Notes: generated from the letters alone by a model not told the origin. DNA of 64,000 nt from Mycobacterium nebraskense (GCF_002102255.1 NZ_LQPH01000183.1:45478-109477), one strand, 5' to 3'; shown: positions 14,809 to 24,581, counted from the stretch's first letter. Numbers and translations are program-made.

Positions 14809-17622
14809 CTACCCGGCGTCAACAGCGACGACGCCGCGCCGAACGTCATTGATGGCGCGCTTGGCGGTGGCCCGCAGTTCCGCATCCGGGGCGGCGTTGC
14901 GGACCTGGTCCAACAGATCGAGAACCTGGCGACACCAGCGCACAAAATCCCCCGCCAACAGCGGCGAGCCGGTGCCGACCGGGTCGACGGCCGCGAGCGC
15001 CGCGGCCAGGTCGCCGGTCTCGGCCCAGCGATAGATGACGCTGACGAAACCGTCGTCGGGTTCACGGCTGGGCGCGATCCGGTGCGTCTGCTCGTCAGTG
15101 CGCAGCGCATACGACAGCCGCGACGTTTGCTGCAGCGCCTGCCGCACCCGCTGGGTAGGCGCCTCGGCGGCGAACGCCCCCCGCGGGCCCTCACCGCCCC
15201 TGCTCTCGTACAGCACCGCCGAGACCACCGCCGCCAGCTCGGCCGGCTTCAGATCGGACCATGCGCCGGTGCGCAGACATTCGGCGACCAACAGGTCACT
15301 CTCGCTGTAGATGCGGGCCAGCAGCCGGCCGTCGTCGGTGACATGTGGATCGGTGTCCGGGCCTTGGATGAAGCCGCGCTCGGTGAGCAGGCCGACGATC
15401 CGATCGAACGTCCGCGCCAACGAATTGGTCGCCGCGGCAACCTTTTTCTCCAATTGCGCGTTATCGCGTTCGATGCGCAGGTAGCGCTCGGCCTGCCGGA
15501 CTTGGGACTCGAGGCCGGGGCTGTTGTGCGACGGGTGCCGGCGCAGCTCCTCCCGTAACGACACCAGCTCCGGGTCGTGGAAAGCTCCATCGTGGTCGCC
15601 GCCCCGGGCGCTGCGGCGCCTGGCCGGAACGGCCAACCCGGCGGCCGCCGACCGCAGCGCCGACGCCAGGTCACGCCGGACCCGCGGCTGGCGGTGCTCG
15701 ACCCGCTTGGGCAACGGCATCGAACCGACCGGAGCCGACGCTCCGGAGTAGTCGGCCGTCGAAATGCGCCCCGCCCAGCGGTTTTCGGTGAGCACCAACG
15801 GGCGCGGGTCTTCGCCGTCGCGGGCCGATTCCAGCACCACCGCCAGCCCGCCGCGCCGGCCTTGGGTGATGTTGATGATGTCGCCACGCCGCAGCGCGGC
15901 CAGCGCGTCGCTGGCCGCCTGCCGACGCTGCAGCCGCGACGCGCGGGACTGCGCGCGCTCCATGTCGGAGATGCGCGCCCGCAGCCGGGCGTAGTCGAGG
16001 ATCGGCGCCTGCGGGCCGCCCAGCTCGGCGGCGATCTCGGCGAGCATCGCGTTGCCGCGCTCGATACCGCGGACCAGCCCGACGACGGAACGGTCGGCCT
16101 GATACTGGGCGAACGACTGCTCCAGCAGCCGATGCGCCTGCTCGGGGCCCATCTGGTGCACCAGGTTGATGGTCATGTTGTAGGACGGGGCGAACGAGCT
16201 GCGCAGCGGGAAGGTGCGGGTCGAGGCCAGGCCCGCGACCGCGGACGGTTCGGTGGTTTCTTCGGCGGGATTCCACAGCACCACCGCGTGGCCCTCGACG
16301 TCGATGCCGCGCCGGCCGGCGCGCCCGGTCAGCTGTGTGTACTCCCCCGGCGTCAGCGGCACATGCTGCTCCCCGTTGAACTTCACCAGCCGTTCGAGCA
16401 CCACCGTGCGGGCGGGCATGTTGATGCCGAGCGCCAAGGTCTCGGTGGCGAACACCGCCTTGACCAGACCGGCGGTGAACAGCTCCTCGACGGTGTGCCG
16501 GAAGGCCGGCAACATCCCGGCGTGGTGAGCCGCCAGACCGCGCAGCAGCCCCTCCCGCCACTCGTAATAGCCGAGCACCGCCAGGTCGGCGTCGGCAAGA
16601 TCGCCGCACCGGTGCTCGATCACCTCGGCGATCTGCGCTCGTTCCTCCTCGGTGGTCAATCGGAGCGGCGAGCGCAGGCACTGCTGGACGGCGGCGTCGC
16701 AGCCGGCGCGGGAAAACACGAACGTGATCACGGGCAAGAGGCCCTCGGAGTCCAGGGTGGCGATCACGTCGGCGCGCCCCGGCGGCCGATAGAAGCGCGG
16801 CCGGCCGGGGCCACCGCGGCCAGTGCGTCCGCGGCGCGGCTGCCAGTCCGACATGCGGTCCGCTTCCCGGCGATGCGTGATGTGACGCAGCAGGTCGGGG
16901 TTGACGCGGGCCTCGCGGATAGCGGCCGGTTGCTCGCGGGCTGCCGAATTCCCGTAGTCGAACAGGTCGAAAAGCCGCTTGCCCACCAAGACGTGCTGCC
17001 ACAACGGCACCGGCCGGTGCTCGTCGACCACCACGGTCGTATCGCCCCGCACCGTCTGGATCCAGCCGCCGAATTCCTCGGCATTGCTCACCGTCGCCGA
17101 CAGGCTGACCACCCGCACCTCGTCGGGCAGGTGCAGGATCACCTCCTCCCATACCGGGCCGCGCATCCGGTCGGCCAGGAAATGCACCTCGTCCATCACC
17201 ACGTAGGAAAGCCCTTGCAGCGCAGGCGAATCGGCGTAAAGCATGTTGCGCAGCACCTCGGTGGTCATCACCACCACGGGGGCGCCGGCGTTCACCGACA
17301 TGTCACCGGTCAGCAGGCCGATCCGGTCGCGACCGTAGCGAGCGGTCAGGTCGGTGTGCTTCTGGTTGCTCAGCGCCTTGAGCGGGGTGGTGTAGAAGCA
17401 CTTGCCGCCGGCGGCCAGCGCCAGGTGCACGGCGAATTCGCCAACCACCGTCTTGCCGGCGCCGGTCGGCGCGCAGACCAACACGCCGTGGCCTCGTTCC
17501 AACGCGGCGCACGCCTGCTGCTGGAAACCGTCGAGCGCGAAGGGCAATTCCGCGGTGAAGCGGGTCAGTTCGACGAGCTCCGTCAGGTCCTTCGGCACCG
17601 ACGGTTTAGGTGACATCGTCAT
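14809..17622 (-). CDS. helY: Ski2-like DEVH-box RNA helicase HelY
   Basis: A 937-residue superfamily 2 helicase. Motif I is APTGAGKT (residues 51-58), motif II DEVH (in VVMDEVHFLADRMRGPVWEE), motif III SATVSNAEE, and motif VI is in the stretch QLTGRAGRRGIDVEGH. A C-terminal Mtr4/DSHCT-like domain follows. It is likely to unwind RNA in decay or processing; the substrate is not known from sequence. Starts are ATG 17622 or ATG 17616 (two codons later); either overlaps the end of tatC, so helY is coupled to the tat genes, as in M. tuberculosis. Confidence 0.94.
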   Translation of the reverse strand: MTMSPKPSVPKDLTELVELTRFTAELPFALDGFQQQACAALERGHGVLVCAPTGAGKTVVGEFAVHLALAAGGKCFYTTPLKALSNQKHTDLTARYGRDRIGLLTGDMSVNAGAPVVVMTTEVLRNMLYADSPALQGLSYVVMDEVHFLADRMRGPVWEEVILHLPDEVRVVSLSATVSNAEEFGGWIQTVRGDTTVVVDEHRPVPLWQHVLVGKRLFDLFDYGNSAAREQPAAIREARVNPDLLRHITHRREADRMSDWQPRRGRTGRGGPGRPRFYRPPGRADVIATLDSEGLLPVITFVFSRAGCDAAVQQCLRSPLRLTTEEERAQIAEVIEHRCGDLADADLAVLGYYEWREGLLRGLAAHHAGMLPAFRHTVEELFTAGLVKAVFATETLALGINMPARTVVLERLVKFNGEQHVPLTPGEYTQLTGRAGRRGIDVEGHAVVLWNPAEETTEPSAVAGLASTRTFPLRSSFAPSYNMTINLVHQMGPEQAHRLLEQSFAQYQADRSVVGLVRGIERGNAMLAEIAAELGGPQAPILDYARLRARISDMERAQSRASRLQRRQAASDALAALRRGDIINITQGRRGGLAVVLESARDGEDPRPLVLTENRWAGRISTADYSGASAPVGSMPLPKRVEHRQPRVRRDLASALRSAAAGLAVPARRRSARGGDHDGAFHDPELVSLREELRRHPSHNSPGLESQVRQAERYLRIERDNAQLEKKVAAATNSLARTFDRIVGLLTERGFIQGPDTDPHVTDDGRLLARIYSESDLLVAECLRTGAWSDLKPAELAAVVSAVLYESRGGEGPRGAFAAEAPTQRVRQALQQTSRLSYALRTDEQTHRIAPSREPDDGFVSVIYRWAETGDLAAALAAVDPVGTGSPLLAGDFVRWCRQVLDLLDQVRNAAPDAELRATAKRAINDVRRGVVAVDAG

Positions 17623-18574
17623 GCTGGCCGACGGTGAACGACGGCTCCCGTACCGGCTCCTCTATCGGCGCGGGCGGCTCGATGACCGATGCCTCGTCGT
17701 CGGGGATCACGGCCTGGGCTTCGCGCTTGGCCTTCCGCCTGTCGTGCAGGCGGGCGATCTGGATCGCGAACTCGAGGAGTACCGACAGCGCCACGCCCAG
17801 GGCGGTCATCGAAAACGGGTCGGACCCGGGGGTGAAGACGGCCGCGAACACGAACATCCCGAAGATCAGGCCGCGCCGCCAGGACTTGAGCCGCTCGTAG
17901 GTCAGCACACCCGTCATGTTGAGCATGACGATCAGCAACGGGAACTCGAAGCTGACCCCGAAGACCACCAACAGGTTGATCAGGAAACCGAAGTAGCGGT
18001 CCCCGGACAGCGCGGTCACCTGCACGTCGCTGCCGACGGTCAGCAGGAAGCCCAGCGCCTTGGCCAGCACGAAGTAGGCAAGCACCGCACCCGCGACGAA
18101 CAGCACGGCCGCAGGGACCACGAACCCGACCGCGAAGCGGCGCTCCTTCTGATACAGCCCCGGGGTGATGAACGCCCACAGCTCGTAGAACCACACCGGA
18201 CAGGCCAGCACCACCCCGGCCGTCAGCCCGACCTTCAACCGCAACATGAACTGGTCGAACGGCGCCGTGGCCAGCAGCCGGCACTGACCATCGGCGCTGA
18301 TGCTCGCGCGCGCGGACTGGGGCAGCGAACAGTAAGGATGGCGCAGCCACTCGCCGAGGCTTTCCAGCCCGAAGATGGAATGCGAGTACCAGACGAACCC
18401 GAAAATCGTCGTGACCAGGATGGCGGCCAGCGAGAGCAGTAACCGGGTACGCAGCTCGGTCAGGTGATCGACGAGCGACATCGTCGCTTCGGGATTGGTG
18501 CGGCTGCGCCTGTTACGCGGATTGAGGCGCTTCAGCACGCCGGCCGTGCGCGCTGAAACCTTGAAAAATTTCAC
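17606..18574 (-). CDS. tatC: Sec-independent (Tat) translocase subunit TatC
   Basis: A 322-residue polytopic inner-membrane protein that, with TatA, moves folded proteins carrying twin-arginine signals. The typical TatC start is seen in MSLVDHLTELRTRLLLSL, then six hydrophobic segments, with the family signature PVWFYELWAFITPGLYQKER. An acidic tail (VIPDDEASVIEPP) follows. GTG 18572-18574 gives a 30-residue basic N-terminal extension before the conserved core, as in other mycobacteria. It lies between tatA and helY. Confidence 0.96.
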   Translation of the reverse strand: MKFFKVSARTAGVLKRLNPRNRRSRTNPEATMSLVDHLTELRTRLLLSLAAILVTTIFGFVWYSHSIFGLESLGEWLRHPYCSLPQSARASISADGQCRLLATAPFDQFMLRLKVGLTAGVVLACPVWFYELWAFITPGLYQKERRFAVGFVVPAAVLFVAGAVLAYFVLAKALGFLLTVGSDVQVTALSGDRYFGFLINLLVVFGVSFEFPLLIVMLNMTGVLTYERLKSWRRGLIFGMFVFAAVFTPGSDPFSMTALGVALSVLLEFAIQIARLHDRRKAKREAQAVIPDDEASVIEPPAPIEEPVREPSFTVGQHDDVT

Positions 18575-18619
18575 GACGCTCGTTCAGTGGCGTTCGGGCA
18601 CCGCGACGATGATGGCGGG

Positions 18620-18898
18620 CTAAGCGGGACGTGCTTCGGAGTGCCCCTGCTCGGGAGCCGGCGGAGCGTCGACTCGCTGCGACTGCACGGGAGTGGGGTT
18701 CGCCGCGGAGGGCGCGCTGTTTGTGTCCAACGCGGACGGTTCCGCTTTGGTCTCGCTCTGCATTTCGCGCAGCTCAGACTTGAAGATGCGCATCGACTTG
18801 CCCAACGAACGTGCTGCATCGGGGAGCTTCTTGGCACCAAAAAGCAGGATCACCACCACAGCGAGGATCGCCCAGTGCCACGGACTAAGACTGCCCAC
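18620..18898 (-). CDS. tatA: Sec-independent (Tat) translocase subunit TatA
   Basis: A 92-residue protein with one N-terminal membrane helix (WHWAILAVVVILLFGAKKLP), the FGxKKLP hinge and an amphipathic helix (DAARSLGKSMRIFKSELREM), followed by a polar tail ending QGHSEARPA. It oligomerises into the Tat pore. GTG at 18896-18898 is the start because GGAGG lies eight bases before it and the product then matches TatA; the open frame continues upstream without support. Genes run tatA-tatC-helY. Confidence 0.95.
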   Translation of the reverse strand: MGSLSPWHWAILAVVVILLFGAKKLPDAARSLGKSMRIFKSELREMQSETKAEPSALDTNSAPSAANPTPVQSQRVDAPPAPEQGHSEARPA

Positions 18899-18970
18899 TT
18901 TGATTACCTCCAGACGTCTACCCGATGCTACCGCAGTGCAGCGATACACCGGGCGGCCCGCGCCGTGGCC

Positions 18971-19942
18971 TCAAGGGGTAAGCGCCTGATAGGACTCGCA
19001 CGCCGCCGCCGCGGCATCCCGTACACGTGTTGCGAGTGGCTCCGGTTCAAGCACCCGCACGGCCGACCCGAAGCCCAGGACCAGGCGGGTCATCCAGTCT
19101 TCAGACGCATAGGTCATTACCGCCTCGCAGGATCCGTCCGGCAACTCCCGCACCTCGCGCATCGGGTAGTACTCGAACATCCACGACGCGGAGGGCGCGA
19201 CGCGGAGCTTGGCCGACGGCAGCGACGGGTCGCCGTCGAACAGCGACGTGTCCGGTGGCGCCTGCAGCGCCAGTTCGGGCGGAGCCGCCGGCTCGCCCAA
19301 CTCGGTGGCATCGACGATCCGGTCGAAGCGGAACAGCCGCACCCCTTCGGCCTCGCGTGACCAGGCCTCCAGGTAGCTTTGGCCGCCGATCAGCAGTACC
19401 CGGATGGGGTCGACGATCCGGCTGGTCAGGGTGTCATGCGACGCGGAGTAATAGTCCATGGCCAGCGCGTGTTTGTACTGCACCGCCGTGCGCACCGCGG
19501 CCGCGGCCCGACTCTCCGCGGGTGCTTGCTCATCGACCGCTGCCGCCGAGCCGGTGGCGTCGTGCCCGACGGCGCCGGCCGCGGCTTCGATCTTGGCGAT
19601 CGCGCTGCGCGCCGCTTCCGGATCGACAACGCCGGGAATGTCAGCGAGCGCCCGCAGCGCCACCAGCAGACCGGTCGCCTCCGGCGAGGTGAGCTTGAGC
19701 GGCCGGTCGATCCCCGCGGAGAAGGTCACCTCGATGGTGTCCCCGGAGAACTGGAAATCGATCAGGTCGCCTGGGTAGTAGCCAGGCAGCCCGCACATCC
19801 ACAGCTGGTTGAGGTCCTCTTCCAGTTGCTTGGCGGACACCCCGAGATCGGCGGCCGCCTTGGCCCGGGTGACCCGCGGGTTGGCCTGGAAGTACGGCAC
19901 CATGTTGAGCAGCCGGATCAGGCGGGTGGATACGGAAGTCAC
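18971..19942 (-). CDS. pafC: WYL-domain transcriptional regulator PafC
   Basis: A 323-residue protein with an N-terminal winged-helix domain (VTSVSTRLIRLLNMVPYFQ) and a WYL domain in the second half (SYLEAWSREAEGVRLFRFDR), ending in a WCX-like region. With PafB it forms the PafBC activator of the LexA-independent mycobacterial DNA-damage response. GTG 19940-19942 is chosen because it overlaps the pafB stop as GTGA and matches the known start. The frame is open further upstream, but that part is the shadow of pafB. Confidence 0.93.
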   Translation of the reverse strand: MTSVSTRLIRLLNMVPYFQANPRVTRAKAAADLGVSAKQLEEDLNQLWMCGLPGYYPGDLIDFQFSGDTIEVTFSAGIDRPLKLTSPEATGLLVALRALADIPGVVDPEAARSAIAKIEAAAGAVGHDATGSAAAVDEQAPAESRAAAAVRTAVQYKHALAMDYYSASHDTLTSRIVDPIRVLLIGGQSYLEAWSREAEGVRLFRFDRIVDATELGEPAAPPELALQAPPDTSLFDGDPSLPSAKLRVAPSASWMFEYYPMREVRELPDGSCEAVMTYASEDWMTRLVLGFGSAVRVLEPEPLATRVRDAAAAACESYQALTP

Positions 19943-20943
19943 GGCCGCTCTCCCCCGTCCATGTGAGCGCGCAGCCGCGCCAGCACGTCCTCGCGCAGTA
20001 CCTGCGGCTCGAGCACGACGGCGTCGGCCCCGTAACCGGCGATATCGCGCGCCAACCGGTCGCTGGATCCGATGTCGATTTCGATCACCTCGCCGTCGCG
20101 GCCGCCCAATTGCCGCGTGCCGGTGGACCTCCCGGCGCGCCGCAGCGCAGTGGCCCGCCCGTCGGCGACCCACACCCGCGCCTGCCCACCGGTCGGGGTC
20201 TCCGCAACCGTGCGGGCGACGATCTGGCGCAGGTCCGCATCTTCGGGCACGACGACCGCCCCCGGAGGGCCGATCGGGCTGACCTCGGCGCCGATCCGCG
20301 ACAGCCGGAAGGTGCGGGTGGCGTCGCGGTCGCGGTCGTGGCCTACGAGATACCAACGGCCCTTCTGGGTCACGACGCCCCATGGCTCCACGGTGCGCAT
20401 GCTGTACGGCTCGGCCCGCGACGGCCGGTGCGGGAACTGCACCGCCTGCCGGGAATCGATGGCCGACAACAGGATTCCGAGCACCTCTTCCGAGCCGCGC
20501 AAACCCGGCACGCCGGCCGGGGAGGCGATGGCCACCGGCGCCCCGATATCCAAGGGGTCGACGTCCACCCCGGCGGCGCGCAGCTTGAGCAACGCACCCT
20601 GGGTGGCGGTGATCAGTTCGGGCGACTCCCACAGTTGCGTCGCGACGGCAACCGCGGCCGCCTCGTCCGGAGTCAGCTCGACCGCCGGAAGCGAGTAGGC
20701 GTCCCGATTGATTCGGTAGCCCTCGATCGGATCCCAGGCCGACGCCCTGCCGACCTCGAGCGGGATGCCGAGATCGCGCAACTCGTTCTTGTCACGCTCG
20801 AACATGCGGGAGAACGCCTCGGCGCTGGGGCTGTCCGAATACCCCGCCACGCTCGACCTGATCTTCTCCGCGCTGATGTAGCCGCGGGTGGACAACAGGG
20901 CGATGACGAGATTGACCAACCGCTCGACTTTCGAGGTCGCCAT
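19939..20943 (-). CDS. pafB: WYL-domain transcriptional regulator PafB
   Basis: A 334-residue paralogue of PafC: N-terminal HTH (MATSKVERLVNLVIALLSTR, then GYISAEKIRSSV), a middle WYL domain (KGRWYLVGHDRDRDATRTFR) and a C-terminal WCX domain. PafB and PafC act as a heterodimer on DNA-damage promoters. Starts at ATG 20941-20943; a TATAAC box lies a few bases upstream on the minus strand. The 217-base gap to pafA is large enough for its own promoter, though the three genes are usually treated as one operon. Confidence 0.93.
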   Translation of the reverse strand: MATSKVERLVNLVIALLSTRGYISAEKIRSSVAGYSDSPSAEAFSRMFERDKNELRDLGIPLEVGRASAWDPIEGYRINRDAYSLPAVELTPDEAAAVAVATQLWESPELITATQGALLKLRAAGVDVDPLDIGAPVAIASPAGVPGLRGSEEVLGILLSAIDSRQAVQFPHRPSRAEPYSMRTVEPWGVVTQKGRWYLVGHDRDRDATRTFRLSRIGAEVSPIGPPGAVVVPEDADLRQIVARTVAETPTGGQARVWVADGRATALRRAGRSTGTRQLGGRDGEVIEIDIGSSDRLARDIAGYGADAVVLEPQVLREDVLARLRAHMDGGERP

Positions 20944-21160
20944 TCGCACCAGGTTATAGCTGGCGCTCGCCCCGCGCGTGCACCGGCTGGCGAGTCGCAG
21001 CATTCACATTCGCCACATTAGTCACGGGCTGGCGGGCACCACTGCCGTTGGAAAGTTGATAGCGCCAGCGCTACTACGTTTGCGACTTCAGCATGGGCAG
21101 CCACGGCGGGGCTGGTGTGACTGATGCGACGGATGGTGAACGGTCGAGCTATATGGCGAG

Positions 21161-22519
21161 CTACATGCTGGCGATCAGCCGCTTGACCCGCTCGTCGACC
21201 GCCCGGAAGGGGTCTTTGCACAGCACCGTGCGCTGCGCCTGGTCGTTGAGCTTGAGGTGCACCCAGTCGACAGTGAAGTCACGGCCCGCCGCCTGCGCGG
21301 CGCTGATGAACTCGCCGCGCAGCCGGGCGCGGGTGGTCTGCGGCGGATGGTCGACCGCCTCCGCGATCTCCTCGTCGGTGGTGACGCGCGCCGCCAGGCC
21401 CTTGCGCTGCAGCAGGTCGAACACGCCGCGCCCGCGCTTGATGTCGTGGTAGGCCAGGTCCAGCTGGGCGATCTTCGGGTCGGACAGCTCCATGTCGTAG
21501 CGGTCCTGGTAGCGCTGGAACAGCTTGCGCTTGATCACCCAGTCGATCTCGGTGTCGACCTTGGCGAAGTCCTGGCTTTCGACGGCGTCGAGCTGACGCC
21601 CCCACAGGTCGACGACCTGCTCGATCTGGGCGTTGGGCTCCCGAGTCTGCAGGTGCTCGACGGCGCGGCTGTAGTACTCGCGCTGGATGTCCAGGGCGCT
21701 GGCCTGTCGGCCGCCGGCCAGCCGGACCGGCCGTCGGCCGGTGACGTCGTGGCTGACCTCGCGGATGGCACGGATGGGGTTGTCCAGCGAGAAGTCGCGG
21801 AAGGGGACGCCGGCCTCGATCATCTCGAGCACCAGCGCCGCGGTGCCCACCTTGAGCATGGTGGTGGTCTCGCACATGTTGGAGTCGCCGACGATCACGT
21901 GCAACCGGCGGTACTTCTCGGCATCGGCGTGCGGCTCGTCACGGGTGTTGATGATCGGCCGGCTGCGGGTGGTGGCCGAGGAGACGCCCTCCCAGATGTG
22001 CTCGGCACGTTGAGACAGGCAGAACGTCGCCGCTTTGGGCGTCTGCAGCACCTTGCCGGCCCCGCAGATCAGCTGGCGCGTGACCAGGAACGGCAGCAGC
22101 ACGTCGGAGATCCGGGAGAACTCACCGGCCCGCACGATCAGGTAGTTCTCGTGGCAGCCGTAGGAGTTGCCCGCCGAATCGGTGTTGTTCTTGAACAGGT
22201 AGATATCGCCGCCGATGCCCTCGTCGGCGAGCCGCTGCTCGGCATCGATGAGCAGGTCTTCCAGCACCCATTCGCCGGCTCGGTCGTGGGTGACGAGCTG
22301 CACCAGGCTGTCGCACTCGGCCGTCGCGTACTCGGGGTGGCTGCCCACGTCGAGATACAGGCGGGCGCCATTGCGCAGGAACACGTTGGAGCTGCGCCCC
22401 CAGGACACGACGCGCCGGAAGAGATAACGGGCGACCTCGTCCGGGGATAGGCGGCGGTGGCCGTGGAAGGTGCAGGTGACACCGAACTCGGTCTCGATGC
22501 CCATAATTCGCCGCTGCAC
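21161..22519 (-). CDS. pafA: Pup-protein ligase
   Basis: PafA attaches the C-terminal glutamate of Pup to lysines of target proteins, marking them for the proteasome; ATP is consumed through a Pup-gamma-phosphate. The 452-residue product begins MQRRIMGIETEFGV, with Glu9 of the Mg-ATP site, and carries the catalytic stretch LYLDVGSHPEYATAECDS (residues 54-71) and IINTRDEPHADAEKYRRLH, all carboxylate-amine ligase-like. Length equals that of M. tuberculosis PafA. It is a paralogue of Dop (24703-26211), as the shared NTRDEPHADA and LYxDxxHPE motifs show. Confidence 0.97.
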   Translation of the reverse strand: MQRRIMGIETEFGVTCTFHGHRRLSPDEVARYLFRRVVSWGRSSNVFLRNGARLYLDVGSHPEYATAECDSLVQLVTHDRAGEWVLEDLLIDAEQRLADEGIGGDIYLFKNNTDSAGNSYGCHENYLIVRAGEFSRISDVLLPFLVTRQLICGAGKVLQTPKAATFCLSQRAEHIWEGVSSATTRSRPIINTRDEPHADAEKYRRLHVIVGDSNMCETTTMLKVGTAALVLEMIEAGVPFRDFSLDNPIRAIREVSHDVTGRRPVRLAGGRQASALDIQREYYSRAVEHLQTREPNAQIEQVVDLWGRQLDAVESQDFAKVDTEIDWVIKRKLFQRYQDRYDMELSDPKIAQLDLAYHDIKRGRGVFDLLQRKGLAARVTTDEEIAEAVDHPPQTTRARLRGEFISAAQAAGRDFTVDWVHLKLNDQAQRTVLCKDPFRAVDERVKRLIASM

Positions 22520-22744
22520 GTAATCGAGGGTACTTGTTGTCTGACCGGGAGGGTGCGGAAGCCGCGCCTGTGGGTTCCGAGGAGTTTCGCGCGGCTCCCT
22601 AGCGCGTCACGAGGAGGCGGCCGTCACGGCAGCCTGAGGGCTCACCAGCACCCAGGGCACCCGCGGCCCCAGAACGGCCCGACGCGGCTTGCGCTCGGCG
22701 TTCTGCCGATAGCGAACACGCGTCGGCGGCCGATGCGGCCCGAT

Positions 22745-23518
22745 TCAGCCCGCGGATTCGCCGTTGGAATCCGGCGCTTCACCGTTGGTTTCCGGCTGCT
22801 TCGAATCCCCCTCGTGCAGCAGGCTTTCCAAGGTGGCTCGGTTGATCCGCCGGAACGCCCGTCGCGGCCGGCTGACGTCGAGGATGGCGACCTCCAGGCT
22901 GCCCACGTCCGGGGAGGGCTGATCCCCACTGGAGCCCTCCGCGCTGCCGGCGCGCAGCGCCTTCACGGCGATCTGCGTCGCGTCGCGCAGGTCGGCGTTC
23001 TCGGCGTAGGACTCTTTGAGCGCGGTGGTGATCGGCTCCGTGGTACCGCCCATCACCACGAAATGCGGCTCGTCGGCGATCGACCCGTCGTAGGTGATCC
23101 GGTACAACTCAGGCGGTTTCGTCTCGCCGTAGTGCGCGACCTCGGCGACGCACAACTCCACCTCGTATGGTTTGGCCTGCTCGGTGAAAATGGAGCCCAA
23201 TGTCTGCGCGTAGACGTTGGCCAGCTGGCGCCCCGTGACGTCCCGGCGGTCGTAGGCGTAGCCCCGGGTGTCGGCGAACTGGATTCCGCCGCGGCGCAGA
23301 TTATCGAACTCGTTGAACTTGCCCGCAGCCGCGAAGCCCACGCGATCGTAGAGCTCGCTGATCTTCTGCAGGGACCGCGACGGATTCTCCGCCACAAAGA
23401 GCACACCACCGGCGTAGACCAGCGCCACCACGCTCTTGCCGCGCGCGATGCCCTTGCGGGCGAGCTCGCTGCGCTCGCGCATCGCCTGCTCGGGCGAGAT
23501 GAAATATGGGAAGCTCAC
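22745..23518 (-). CDS. prcA: 20S proteasome alpha subunit
   Basis: A 257-residue alpha-type subunit that forms the gated outer rings of the 20S core. It begins MSFPYFISPEQAMRERSELA (the gating N terminus), has the alpha-subunit helix and GRQLANVYAQTLGSIF, and ends in a low-complexity acidic tail (SKQPETNGEAPDSNGESAG). ATG 23516-23518 overlaps the prcB TGA. The 225 bases downstream, to pafA, hold no gene I can support; in M. tuberculosis this gap is filled with PE/PPE and other genes. Confidence 0.97.
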   Translation of the reverse strand: MSFPYFISPEQAMRERSELARKGIARGKSVVALVYAGGVLFVAENPSRSLQKISELYDRVGFAAAGKFNEFDNLRRGGIQFADTRGYAYDRRDVTGRQLANVYAQTLGSIFTEQAKPYEVELCVAEVAHYGETKPPELYRITYDGSIADEPHFVVMGGTTEPITTALKESYAENADLRDATQIAVKALRAGSAEGSSGDQPSPDVGSLEVAILDVSRPRRAFRRINRATLESLLHEGDSKQPETNGEAPDSNGESAG

Positions 23519-24390
23519 TTCTCACCGCCATCGGGGCCGAAAGTATCTGCGCGCGAGCGGCTTTCGATGACTTCGCGGGCCAGTTCGGCGATCCGCCGCT
23601 CGGGCACTTCGACCGCGCCGTCGGCGCCGATGGTGACCGCTGAAGGGTAGATGCCGCGGACCAGGTCGGGTCCGCCGGTGGCGGAATCGTCGTCGGCGGC
23701 GTCGTAGAGCGCCTCGATGGCCACCCGCAGTGCGGAATCGGCGTCGGTCACCTGCGAGTACAACTTCTTTATCGACGACTTGGCGAAGATCGACCCTGAA
23801 CCGACCGACTGGTAGCCCTCCTCCTCGAGGTTCCAGCCGCCGGCGGCGTCGAACGAGACGATCCGGCCGGCGCCCTCGGGGTCGGCCGCGTCGATGTCGT
23901 ATCCCGCCAGCAGCGGCAGAGCCACCAGTCCCTGCATCGCGGCCGCCAGGTTGCCGCGCACCATGATGGCGAGCCGGTTGACCTTGCCGGCAAAGGTGAG
24001 TGGTACCCCTTCGAGCTTCTCGTAGTGCTCGAGTTCCACGGCGTAGAGGCGGGCGAACTCGACGGCGATCGCGGCGGTGCCCGCGATGCCCGTGGCGGTG
24101 TAGTCGTCGGTGATGTACACCTTTTTCACGTCGCGCCCGGCGATCATGTTGCCCTGGGTCGAGCGCCGGTCCCCGGCGATGACGACGCCACCGGGATATT
24201 TCAGGGCGACGATGGTGGTGCCGTGCGGCAGCTGCGAGCCGGCCCCACCGGCTTGCCCGGCGCCGAGGCTCGCCGGCAGGAGCTGCGGCGCTTGACGGCG
24301 CAGGAAGTCAGCAAACGACGACAGGTCTACGGCGGGATTTGCCGGGAGTGCGGAGTTAGTGGACAGGCGATCAGAGAAGGGCCAGGTCAC
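23515..24390 (-). CDS. prcB: 20S proteasome beta subunit (catalytic)
   Basis: A 291-residue precursor. The propeptide (1-57) ends ...GSQLPHG; self-cleavage exposes Thr58 of TTIVALKYPGGVV, the N-terminal nucleophile, and the Lys of GDRRST-type neighbourhood follows in GVVIAGDRRSTQGNMIAGRD. Two heptameric rings form the proteolytic chamber. GTG 24388-24390 overlaps the pup stop (GTGA) and prcA overlaps its end, so Pup and both core subunits are made from one coupled mRNA. Confidence 0.97.
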   Translation of the reverse strand: MTWPFSDRLSTNSALPANPAVDLSSFADFLRRQAPQLLPASLGAGQAGGAGSQLPHGTTIVALKYPGGVVIAGDRRSTQGNMIAGRDVKKVYITDDYTATGIAGTAAIAVEFARLYAVELEHYEKLEGVPLTFAGKVNRLAIMVRGNLAAAMQGLVALPLLAGYDIDAADPEGAGRIVSFDAAGGWNLEEEGYQSVGSGSIFAKSSIKKLYSQVTDADSALRVAIEALYDAADDDSATGGPDLVRGIYPSAVTIGADGAVEVPERRIAELAREVIESRSRADTFGPDGGEK

Positions 24391-24581
24391 TGTCCGCCCT
24401 TTTGGACGTATGCCCGGACGAAGTCTTCGGCGTTCTCTTCGAGGACGTCATCGATCTCGTCGAGCAGATCGTCGGTGTCCTCGGCTAGCTTCTCGCGGCG
24501 CTCCTGGCCCGCGGCCGTGCTGTCGGCGAAGTCGTCGTCGTCGCCACCACCACCGCCACGCTTGGTTTGCTCCTGAGCCAT
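24387..24581 (-). CDS. pup: Prokaryotic ubiquitin-like protein Pup
   Basis: A 64-residue, mostly disordered tag. It starts MAQEQTKRGGGGGDDDDFAD and ends YVQKGGQ: the C-terminal Gln must be deamidated by Dop to Glu before PafA can ligate it. The central acidic helix (TDDLLDEIDDVLEENAED) binds the Mpa coiled coil. A strong ribosome site, AGGAGG, precedes the ATG (24579-24581). Confidence 0.98.
   Translation of the reverse strand: MAQEQTKRGGGGGDDDDFADSTAAGQERREKLAEDTDDLLDEIDDVLEENAEDFVRAYVQKGGQ

Noticed and set aside
15577..17613. Long plus-strand open frame opposite helY (678 codons)
   Set aside because: Its composition is His/Gln/Arg/Gly-rich, it has no domain, and it mirrors the codon pattern of helY; high-GC antisense shadow.
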